This document shows positions 51,397 through 58,624 of a stretch of 64,000 bases of DNA, piece by piece. Source of the stretch: Candidatus Krumholzibacteriota bacterium (GTDB lineage Bacteria; Krumholzibacteriota; Krumholzibacteriia; JAJRXK01); the NCBI GenBank assembly GCA_029262065.1, contig JAJDAC010000014.1:1-64000 (forward strand). The letters run 5' to 3'. How positions within the stretch are numbered: the stretch's first letter is position 1; each line of letters opens with the position of its first letter. The notes beneath the pieces are model-generated. The model was not told where the DNA came from. It made no database searches and saw only the letters and a list, made by a program, of their open reading frames with translations. A program made the translations under genes and the position numbers.

Positions 51397-52530
51397 ATGC
51401 GCGTACTCGAACTGGGAAAGTTCTATCCTCCCGATCGCGGAGGGATGGAGACCGCGTTGGAGGACGCCAGCTCCGGCTTGGTCGGCCTGGGTCACGAAGT
51501 GACCGTAATCGTGGCGGCGGGCGAAACGGCGGCCGGCACCTGGCAACTCCAGCCAGGACTCACCCTGGAACGTCTGGCGCGCCGAGGAACCGTGCGTTCG
51601 GTGCCGGTGATTCCCGGAGCGGTAGGCGCCATCCGACGCTGGCTGAGGCAGTTCGACCCCCACGTCGTCCATCTGCACCTGCCCAATCCGGGGATGGGTT
51701 TGGCGTGGTTGCTGGCCAACGATCGTCGCCCCCTGGTCATCACGTTCCATAGCGAAATCGTTCGTCAGAGGCTGCTGCGGCGACTGTGGGAACCCTGGCG
51801 ATCCAGGCTGTTGAACCAGGCCACGACCATCATCGCCACCAGTCAGGGCTTGGTCGATGCAACTCCTGTACTTGCCTCTCGTCGTGGGCGTTGCGAGGTC
51901 GTCCCTTTGGGTGTCGACGTAGAACGATTCGCCAACGCCGAGTCCAGCATGGTTCGCACCTGCCACGACCAGTGGGGAGAGCGCTTTCTGCTCTTCGTGG
52001 GCCGACACGTGTACTACAAGGGCATGCCGGTATTGTTGCGGGCCCTGCGTGGTACACCGATGCCGCTGGTGGTGGTAGGAGACGGGCCGATGCGGGCCGA
52101 GTGGGAGACCTTCGCGGGCATCCACGACCTCCGCCATCAGGTGTTCTTCGTAGGTCGGGTGGAGGAGGACTGGCTACGCGCCATGTACCACGCGTGTACC
52201 GCGCTGGTACTACCCAGTACCGAGCCAGCCGAAGCATTCGGAATCGTTCAATTGGAGGCCATGGCCGCGGGGCGCCCGGTTGTCACCACTCGTGTGTCAC
52301 CGGGGGTGGAATCGGTGCCGGTACACGGCGAGACTGGTTTGCTGGTGCCGCCCGGGGATGCCGACGGATTGCGCCGCGCCTTGCAATCGTTGTGGGACGA
52401 CCCGGCCAAGGCCGACGCCATGGGTCATGCCGGTCGGTCGAGAGTGCTGGCGTTCTACGATACGAGACGGGTTACCAAGCGGCTGGCCGATTGCCTTCAG
52501 CGTGCGGCTGGTCTGAGCACCGCGCCGTAG
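51397..52530 (+). CDS. Glycosyltransferase family 4
   Basis: A 377-residue GT-B fold enzyme. The N-terminal acceptor domain has VLELGKFYPPDRGGMET and HVVHLHLPNPGMGL. The C-terminal nucleotide-sugar domain has LLFVGRHVYYKGMPVLLRAL, VVVGDGPMRAEWE and the GT4 signature EPAEAFGIVQLEAMAAGRPVVTT. It transfers a sugar from an activated donor, probably to a cell-surface glycan or lipid. Acceptor and sugar cannot be read from the sequence. The ATG at 51397 fits the family. Its last 34 bases overlap the end of the convergent methyltransferase gene. Confidence 0.9.
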   Translation: MRVLELGKFYPPDRGGMETALEDASSGLVGLGHEVTVIVAAGETAAGTWQLQPGLTLERLARRGTVRSVPVIPGAVGAIRRWLRQFDPHVVHLHLPNPGMGLAWLLANDRRPLVITFHSEIVRQRLLRRLWEPWRSRLLNQATTIIATSQGLVDATPVLASRRGRCEVVPLGVDVERFANAESSMVRTCHDQWGERFLLFVGRHVYYKGMPVLLRALRGTPMPLVVVGDGPMRAEWETFAGIHDLRHQVFFVGRVEEDWLRAMYHACTALVLPSTEPAEAFGIVQLEAMAAGRPVVTTRVSPGVESVPVHGETGLLVPPGDADGLRRALQSLWDDPAKADAMGHAGRSRVLAFYDTRRVTKRLADCLQRAAGLSTAP

Positions 52531-53366
52531 CTGGCCGTAAGCCACTCTTCGGCCCAGCGTTGCCGTAGAAACGAAGCGTCACGCAGGGGCCCCGGTCCCA
52601 CGTGCAGTTCGCTCTCGATTTCGAACGTCCGGTCGTCCTTCAGCCATTGTCGAAATTGGGCAACCCGCGTCGGGTGGACGTGATGAACGAAGTGATCGAC
52701 CAAACTCTTTGCAAAAGCATTGGTTGCCGCCGCTTCTTGTGGGTCCGGCTGGGCGGCGGCGCGACGCTCGCCGGCGGCCAGTGTGGCTTGCTGCAGAGTC
52801 TGACGCGAGAACAACAATTGGCACCAGGGGAGGCGAATGAGGTCTCCCAGGTGTGACCCCCGCGGCGAGCCCCACGGGTTGAAGAGCAGGATCAGGCGAC
52901 CGTCGTCGCGCAGGCAGCGGCGCATTTCCTGCAGCGCGAGGCGGGGCTGGGGGAAGTGTTCCAGGGTGTCGGCGGTAACGATGCGGTCGAAGCTGGCGTC
53001 GGCTACCGGCAGCGAAGCCACGTCGCCTACCAGCTTGGCCACGCCGCGTTCGCGTCCGGTTAGGCCGACCCGCTGGTGGTAGGCCTCGGCCTTGCGTACA
53101 TGGTCCAGGGCGATATCCAGGGCCGTCCAGGCCACTGGCTGGTCACAGGCTTCAACCAGGCGATGCGTCTTGCCGCCCAGACCGCAGCCCAGGTCCAGGG
53201 CGCTTCGCACGCCGCCGGTGCCGGCGCGATGCCACAGCCGCACGACGGGGCCACTGGTGTCGTACTCCCATTGCGCATAGGCAAAGGGATCGACCTGGCC
53301 TGGCAACGCCGGCTGAGGGAGAATGCGATTGGCGGCGAGGAGTAGCCGCACACCGAGTGAGCTCAT
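52497..53366 (-). CDS. Class I SAM-dependent methyltransferase
   Basis: A 289-residue methyltransferase. SAM-binding motif I is LDLGCGLGGKTHRL, motif II TALDIALDHVRKAEA, and the acidic loop SFDRIVTADTLEHF, with LRDDGRLILLFNPWGSP as motif III. The pattern is of the Methyltransf_11 type. The substrate is unknown. Its location between a glycosyltransferase and a sulfatase-like enzyme suggests glycan or lipid modification. The frame continues upstream to 54029, but the ATG at 53366 begins the conserved part and clears the divergent sulfatase gene by 43 bases. Confidence 0.85.
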   Translation of the reverse strand: MSSLGVRLLLAANRILPQPALPGQVDPFAYAQWEYDTSGPVVRLWHRAGTGGVRSALDLGCGLGGKTHRLVEACDQPVAWTALDIALDHVRKAEAYHQRVGLTGRERGVAKLVGDVASLPVADASFDRIVTADTLEHFPQPRLALQEMRRCLRDDGRLILLFNPWGSPRGSHLGDLIRLPWCQLLFSRQTLQQATLAAGERRAAAQPDPQEAAATNAFAKSLVDHFVHHVHPTRVAQFRQWLKDDRTFEIESELHVGPGPLRDASFLRQRWAEEWLTASYGAVLRPAAR

Positions 53367-53409
53367 GGGTAGAAGATCCAAAGCCGGGCGGCGGCAGCCG
53401 AGGTTGTAA

Positions 53410-55269
53410 GTGGACCCAGAAATCAGCGTAGCACGCGAGCCCGGGAGAACAAAGCTCCCCGGCCGCGGTTGGTGGTTGTTGTTGGGTGCGGTCGCTGTAC
53501 TCGTGGTGGCCTTGCGCGCGGGAGCCGGCGCCAACGCCCATGGATATCCGATTGACGCAACGTCGGCGGGTTTTCTGGCCGAGCTGAAAGCCGCGGCGCG
53601 CCAGTGGAGCGCGATTGCCGCCCTCGTTGGCGTGGCGGTGGTGGCTCCGTGGCGCTTGGGGAGTCGCGCGTGGATCTGGTCGGCCCTGTTGGTGATCCCG
53701 GCCTGGGCCTGGTGGGGATACAAGTTCAACCGGTTCCAGGTGGCCAATCTCTGGCAGGAAAAAGGGTCGCTGGCCGGAATCTCAGTTCCCGCGGCCATGG
53801 TCGATCCACCGACGCTGGCCCGCAATCTGGGAGCAAGTGTGTTGGCCGCGTTGATCGTGGTGGCCCTGGCCTGGGTGCTTCGCAGGTGGTCGCCGCGACT
53901 GTGGCCCGTGCCGGTGCCTCGCTGGTCGTTCGCGTTGGCGGTGGCGGTGTGGGCCCTGTTGGCGGCGTGCGCGCTGCGTCCGGCCACCGCCCTGCGTGCA
54001 ACTCCGCGCGGGCCTGACCTTGTTCTCATCAGCCTCGACGCAGTTCGGGCCGATCGCCTGGGGTGCTACGGTTACGAGCGCGACATCACGCCGAACCTGG
54101 ATGCGTTTGCCGCCACGGCCACCAGGTTCTCTCGTGCCTACGCGCAGGAACCTTGGACGTTGACCAGCCACATGACGATGCTCACCTCGTTGTACCCCGA
54201 CGCCCATGGCCTGGATTTCGGACGTTCACTGGATCCGTCGGTGTGGACGTTGCCCGAACAGTTGCGCGAGGCCGGCTACCGGACCTGGGGCAGCGTGTAC
54301 GATTGTTTTCTTCTCGACCCACGGTTCGGGTACCACGCCGGATTCGATTCCTACGACGTGAATGGAAGCGCGGCGATGCCGCGCGCCAAGGCGGCCGCGA
54401 ACTGGTTGCTGCAGAGCGACCGTCCCGGTTTCGTTTTCCTGCATTTCTATGATCCCCACAGCGACACCGGCTCGCTGCCGTACGAGGCCGGTGAGGAATA
54501 TCAGCGTCGCTTCGCGCCCGGTGCGGCCGAGCAGTTCGACAACTGGCCGCAACCCACCGGGGCCAGTGAAACCTTGCGGCGCGTGAATGAAGAAGGGCTG
54601 GAGTTTCCACCCGCGCTAAGGGAGGCCACGTCGCGTCTGTACGACGCGGGCCTGGCCGAGACCGATGCGGCCGTGGGCGCGTTCCTGGATCGCCTGCGCC
54701 AAGCGGGACGACTCGACAATGCCCTGGTCATGATTCTGGCCGACCACGGTGAGGCGTTGGGTGAGCGTGATCATTTCATGCACGAAGAATTGATGGATGC
54801 CACCTTGCGTATCCCGCTGCTGGTGCGTTGGCCACAGAATCAGAATGCTCCCCAGGTTCGCACCGACCTGGCCGAAACCACCGATGTGACGCCGACGTTC
54901 CTCGCGGCCGCCGGCGTCGGGCCGCGCGACATCGTGCAGGGGTTCGATCTGGCGCAGCCCACGCCGCGACAGTATTCGCTGCATCGCAGCGGACCGCGCT
55001 ACGCGCTGTCCGGTGCGAATGGTTGGCGGCTGTTGTATCGCTGGCAGGGCGAAACCATATTGCTCGATCAGCTTCGCCGAATTGGTGAGTCGCCGGCCGA
55101 CGGTCCCGATCAGTTGGAGTCGAACCTGCCCGTGGCCGATGCGTTCGTGGACGCGGCCACCGATTTGCGTCGGGCCAACCAGCTCTTGTCCGGGCGGCTT
55201 GGCGGCGGCGCGGTCACCATGACCGGAGCCGATGAAGAGCTGCTTCGATCGCTCGGTTACATCGAGTAG
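53410..55269 (+). CDS. Membrane-anchored sulfatase/alkaline phosphatase superfamily enzyme
   Basis: A 619-residue protein. Residues 1-195 include about five transmembrane helices. The catalytic domain from about 200 has LVLISLDAVRADRLGCYGYE (metal-binding Asp), the nucleophile region QEPWTLTSHMTMLTSLYP, FVFLHFYDPHSDTG and ILADHGEALGERDHFMHE. The canonical sulfatase C/S-x-P-S-R motif is not present: the nucleophile position is Thr in PWTLTSH. A Thr nucleophile is typical of phosphoethanolamine and phosphoglycerol transferases, so sulfate-ester hydrolysis is not certain. It probably works on a surface glycan or lipid, next to a glycosyltransferase and a methyltransferase. The start is GTG at 53410 with GAGG upstream. 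Confidence 0.82.
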   Translation: MDPEISVAREPGRTKLPGRGWWLLLGAVAVLVVALRAGAGANAHGYPIDATSAGFLAELKAAARQWSAIAALVGVAVVAPWRLGSRAWIWSALLVIPAWAWWGYKFNRFQVANLWQEKGSLAGISVPAAMVDPPTLARNLGASVLAALIVVALAWVLRRWSPRLWPVPVPRWSFALAVAVWALLAACALRPATALRATPRGPDLVLISLDAVRADRLGCYGYERDITPNLDAFAATATRFSRAYAQEPWTLTSHMTMLTSLYPDAHGLDFGRSLDPSVWTLPEQLREAGYRTWGSVYDCFLLDPRFGYHAGFDSYDVNGSAAMPRAKAAANWLLQSDRPGFVFLHFYDPHSDTGSLPYEAGEEYQRRFAPGAAEQFDNWPQPTGASETLRRVNEEGLEFPPALREATSRLYDAGLAETDAAVGAFLDRLRQAGRLDNALVMILADHGEALGERDHFMHEELMDATLRIPLLVRWPQNQNAPQVRTDLAETTDVTPTFLAAAGVGPRDIVQGFDLAQPTPRQYSLHRSGPRYALSGANGWRLLYRWQGETILLDQLRRIGESPADGPDQLESNLPVADAFVDAATDLRRANQLLSGRLGGGAVTMTGADEELLRSLGYIE

Positions 55270-55272
55270 GAA

Positions 55273-56706
55273 CTAGCGCACGAGCGTGGCCCGATGCAGG
55301 GCCCGTCCGGCGTTCGTTTCCACCACTACCAGGTAGGCGCCGCTGGACACGCGGGTTCCACCTTCGTCGGTCCCATCCCAGATAACGCGTTGCGGGCCGG
55401 CATCGGCCCAACCCGAGTGCAGGGTCCGAATCCGTCGGCCGCGGGGATCCACAACCCAGGCCGAAGCCGGGCCGGCGATGTCACTGGACCATTCCACGAC
55501 CGTGCGCGGATTGAACGGGTTCGGAAACACGGTTACGTCCGGTGGTGTACCGTTTCGACCTGGTGGCGTGGAGGTGGCCGTTACGGGCACCAGGAACGAC
55601 CGACGTTCGCTGGTACTCGCGGCGCCCATCGGATCCGTACTCACGGTCTCCCAGTAGTAGGCGCCAGGACTCAGCGGAAACGGGGTGAAGACTTCGGTGG
55701 CGGTGGCGGCGTCCAGTACGAAAGCCGAGACCAGGTTGGGATCGGTTCCCACGCGAACTTCGTAGTGAATGGGGTCGTCGCCGTTGGGATCGGTCGTGGG
55801 TTCCCAGGTGAAGGTGGGGCGGGCGTCGTCCAGTAGCTCGCCGGGCGTGGGCCAGGACAGTTGCGCGGGGTCGGGGGGAGCGTTGTAGTAGATGCGAAAG
55901 AATGGCCGGTTCTGTTCCGGCAGTCCGCCTCCGCCATCGACTCTCCATTGCACCAGTTCGCCCACGCTGGAACCCAGGTCCCAGCCATCGGCCGCGAACC
56001 CAATACCGAACCATCCTACCGAGCCCGCCCGTTGCGCCAGGTGATTGATCGCTTCGGCACCGAGGTCGATCGCGTGCGGACCCACTGGCAGATGATCGAG
56101 GAAATAGACCGCGCCCGAGAAGCCGCGCCCATCCTCGTACAGGCTCTGCATCTGGGCGCCGTTCAGCGAGCTGCTGGGGGGAGTGGGCAGCGCGATCTCG
56201 GTGATTCCCACCAACTCGTAGGGAAACAGATTCGTGGTGTTCACGCGAAACCGCGCTTCAACGCCCAGCACGTTGTCCGGCGTGATGATGGGGGGTATGT
56301 GGGCGGCCATGACGCCCACCGTTTCCTGCAGAATCGCACCGCTGGAATGGGCGAAACCACTGACCATCATGTCATAGGTCTGAGCGAAGGGGTCGTACCC
56401 GTAGAAGTAGTTGAATCCGTCGTTGGTCACGCGAGCAATGGTGGCGGTGGCCATCCACTGTTGCGGGTCGGCCTTGCCTGGGTCGAACAAGGTGCAGGGG
56501 ACGTCGATGTACACGTTGCCGACGGCCTTGGCGGGGTCGTTGGTGGGCACGACCTTCGGCCGGTCCGGGTCCAGCCCAGATCGGTGAGGCGCCGCCTCTT
56601 GTCGCACGGTGACGCGGTTCGCGTGGACGTTGGAGACCCCGAGCCAAGACGTCGGACTCAGGGTGAAGTACACTGCCAGCAGCAGTGGAAGCGCAGGGCG
56701 ATTCAT
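55273..56706 (-). CDS. Secreted protein with C-terminal FlgD-like (type IX-like) Ig domain
   Basis: A 477-residue protein with a signal peptide (1-29, cut near VHAN). The middle (about 60-265) has no family I recognise. Residues about 275-375 look like a fibronectin-type or Ig-like domain (LSWPTPGELLDDARPTFTWEP, ending GAYYWETVSTDPMG). The last 85 residues, FPNPFNPRTVVEW, VVDPRGRRIRTLHSG, WDGTDEGGTRVSSGAYLVVV and final ATLVR, form a FlgD-like domain of the same type as in the two giant secreted proteins at 17956 and 21496. This suggests a shared export or anchoring route. The ATG at 56706 starts the signal peptide; it ends 3 bases after the convergent sulfatase gene. Confidence 0.75.
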   Translation of the reverse strand: MNRPALPLLLAVYFTLSPTSWLGVSNVHANRVTVRQEAAPHRSGLDPDRPKVVPTNDPAKAVGNVYIDVPCTLFDPGKADPQQWMATATIARVTNDGFNYFYGYDPFAQTYDMMVSGFAHSSGAILQETVGVMAAHIPPIITPDNVLGVEARFRVNTTNLFPYELVGITEIALPTPPSSSLNGAQMQSLYEDGRGFSGAVYFLDHLPVGPHAIDLGAEAINHLAQRAGSVGWFGIGFAADGWDLGSSVGELVQWRVDGGGGLPEQNRPFFRIYYNAPPDPAQLSWPTPGELLDDARPTFTWEPTTDPNGDDPIHYEVRVGTDPNLVSAFVLDAATATEVFTPFPLSPGAYYWETVSTDPMGAASTSERRSFLVPVTATSTPPGRNGTPPDVTVFPNPFNPRTVVEWSSDIAGPASAWVVDPRGRRIRTLHSGWADAGPQRVIWDGTDEGGTRVSSGAYLVVVETNAGRALHRATLVR

Positions 56707-56781
56707 GGCCTTGGGATACTCCCTCGAGCTTCCCCCAGGCCTTGAGTCTACCACGTCCATCGCCTACCGACGGGGCCACCA

Positions 56782-57636
56782 GTGTTGGATCAGTATCGTT
56801 TTCTCGACCCGTGGACGCTGATGCTTCCCGATGCTTCCGGGTGCGTCTTGGCCGTGGCTGGAAGTGGCGGCAAGACAACGCTTATGCGCCGACTCTTCGA
56901 TCATTATCGAAGCCAGGATCGCTCGGTATTGTGGGCCTCGACCGTGCCCCAGACGGTGCCCGCGGGGGTCGCCCAGGCCGATTACCAGCAACTCCCCCAG
57001 GTGATGTCAGCCCTGACTGACTCGGGCAGCGTGTTCGTGGGGGGTGCCGCGGGCGACGACGGAAAGGGCCAGGGCCTGTCGCCCGATGCGGTCGAGCGGC
57101 TCCGGCATGCGACGGGCTGCGACGTGGTGTTGGTGGAGACCCAGGTTTCAACCGGCACTCCATTGCGCGCCGATGCACGGCCTCCGGTTTGGCCGCCGGT
57201 AACGCACATGGCGTTCGCGGTGGGTCATGTGGGGTCGGTGGGTCGCATCTACGGAGCCGCGACGGTGGCCGGAGTCCAGTTGGAACGCGAGGACAACGAC
57301 GCCGGCGAGCCGCGTCGCGTCACCAGCGCGGATGTGCTGGGTTCAGTGGAAGCCGTCCTCGACTGTGTGCCCCCGGGAGTATTCAGCGTTCCCTTCTTCA
57401 CGGGATTCGGCTCGATGCGCGATATCGACGGCATGTTCGCGTTGGTGTCCAAACTCACCGAACGCGACACGATCAAGGTGGTCTGCCTGGCCGAACTCCA
57501 AGGCGACGAGCGGCGTGACGCGGCCGACCTGGCTGGTCTGCGGCCGGGCTCTGACCAGGCCTCGGCGCTGGCCGGCGAGCGCGTCTACGCCGTGTATTCC
57601 GCCGACCTCGACGATGAAAGCGAGGCCCCGGACTGA
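56782..57636 (+). CDS. YqeC-like P-loop protein (putative selenium/molybdenum hydroxylase maturation factor)
   Basis: A 284-residue protein with a P-loop AVAGSGGKTTLMRRL near residue 25, then a region rich in short strands (LWASTVPQTVP, VFVGGAAGDDGKGQGLSPDAVERL, CDVVLVETQVSTGTPL, HMAFAVGHVGSVG). This layout matches YqeC, the P-loop protein associated with selenium-dependent molybdenum hydroxylases. The match is by pattern only, and no molybdenum hydroxylase gene is nearby. An alternative is another P-loop GTPase-like family. The start is GTG at 56782. It ends 108 bases before the exonuclease gene. Confidence 0.5.
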   Translation: MLDQYRFLDPWTLMLPDASGCVLAVAGSGGKTTLMRRLFDHYRSQDRSVLWASTVPQTVPAGVAQADYQQLPQVMSALTDSGSVFVGGAAGDDGKGQGLSPDAVERLRHATGCDVVLVETQVSTGTPLRADARPPVWPPVTHMAFAVGHVGSVGRIYGAATVAGVQLEREDNDAGEPRRVTSADVLGSVEAVLDCVPPGVFSVPFFTGFGSMRDIDGMFALVSKLTERDTIKVVCLAELQGDERRDAADLAGLRPGSDQASALAGERVYAVYSADLDDESEAPD

Positions 57637-57744
57637 TGCCGCGATAGCGGTTGCCGCCCCGTGGCCAGCTTCCTATACTGCGCTTCGCTGATCCAGGCCC
57701 CACGCCGTTCGCACATTCGAATCAACATCCCGAGAGGAGCCCGC

Positions 57745-58596
57745 GTGCCGGTCCCGTCCCTGGACACGCCTGTCCGCAAGTTGGAGTTCGTGGCGTTCGA
57801 TACAGAGACCACGGGTCTGATCGCCGCCAACGAACGCGTGGTCGAAGTCTCGGGTGTGCGGTTCTCGCTGGATGGCGAAATCGGCACGTTCGACGAATTG
57901 GTCAACCCCGGTCAGCCGATTCCCGGAGCCGCGGCGCGGGTCCACAAGATCACCGACGCCCAGGTGGTAGACGCACCCGCCATTGGTCATGTGCTGCCAC
58001 GCTTCATCGAGTTCGCCGAGGGCGCCATTCTGCTGGCCCACAACGCCGAGTTCGATGTGACCTTTCTGAACCAGGAAGCATTGCGCTGCGGATACAAGAT
58101 GCCCCGCGTACCCGTGGTCGATACGGTCGAACTCTCGCGACTGCTGCGGGCCGATCTTCCCAACCACAAGCTCGAGACGATCTCCAAGGCCTTCGGATTC
58201 CCGGCCCCGACCTATCATCGGGCGCTGGCTGACTCGCAGACGTTGCAACAGTGTTTCGAGCACCTCATTGCCGAGGGCCCGGTAGACGGGACTCTGGCCG
58301 ATCTTCTGCGCTCATCGGCCGGAGCCATGACATTCGGAGCCGATGCCCGGCTTCGAATGTGGCTGCCACCGCATCTCAAGGCGTTGGAGGAGGCCTTCGA
58401 GGGCGACGGCCGGGTAACGATCCTGTACGAGCCCGAAGGCAAGCGCCAGGATACCCGCGACATTCGACCCCGTGGATACATGCGCCGCCAAGGTGCTACC
58501 TTCCTCATGGCCCACTGCGAGGGCGACCGGACCGATCGTAGCTTCCGGCTCGATTGGATTACGCGGGCACAATACTCTCAGGCGACCCTGTTCTGA
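57745..58596 (+). CDS. DnaQ-type 3'-5' exonuclease with C-terminal WYL-like domain
   Basis: A 283-residue protein. The DEDDh exonuclease site is complete: Asp19 and Glu21 in FDTETTG, Asp104 in HNAEFD, His158 and Asp163 in YHRALADSQ. HKITDAQV and HKLETISKAFG are typical of the epsilon/PolC-type family. After about residue 205 a second region, with VTILYEPEGKRQDTRDIRPRG, MAHCEGDRTDRSFRLDWI, has the pattern of a WYL domain (ligand or DNA-binding). I place the start at GTG 57745 because GAGAGGAG lies six bases upstream; an upstream frame to 57661 is possible. It may act in replication, repair or as a WYL-regulated nuclease. Confidence 0.8.
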   Translation: MPVPSLDTPVRKLEFVAFDTETTGLIAANERVVEVSGVRFSLDGEIGTFDELVNPGQPIPGAAARVHKITDAQVVDAPAIGHVLPRFIEFAEGAILLAHNAEFDVTFLNQEALRCGYKMPRVPVVDTVELSRLLRADLPNHKLETISKAFGFPAPTYHRALADSQTLQQCFEHLIAEGPVDGTLADLLRSSAGAMTFGADARLRMWLPPHLKALEEAFEGDGRVTILYEPEGKRQDTRDIRPRGYMRRQGATFLMAHCEGDRTDRSFRLDWITRAQYSQATLF

Positions 58597-58624
58597 CCCC
58601 GCAGCCTCGGGGCGGAGGATTTCA

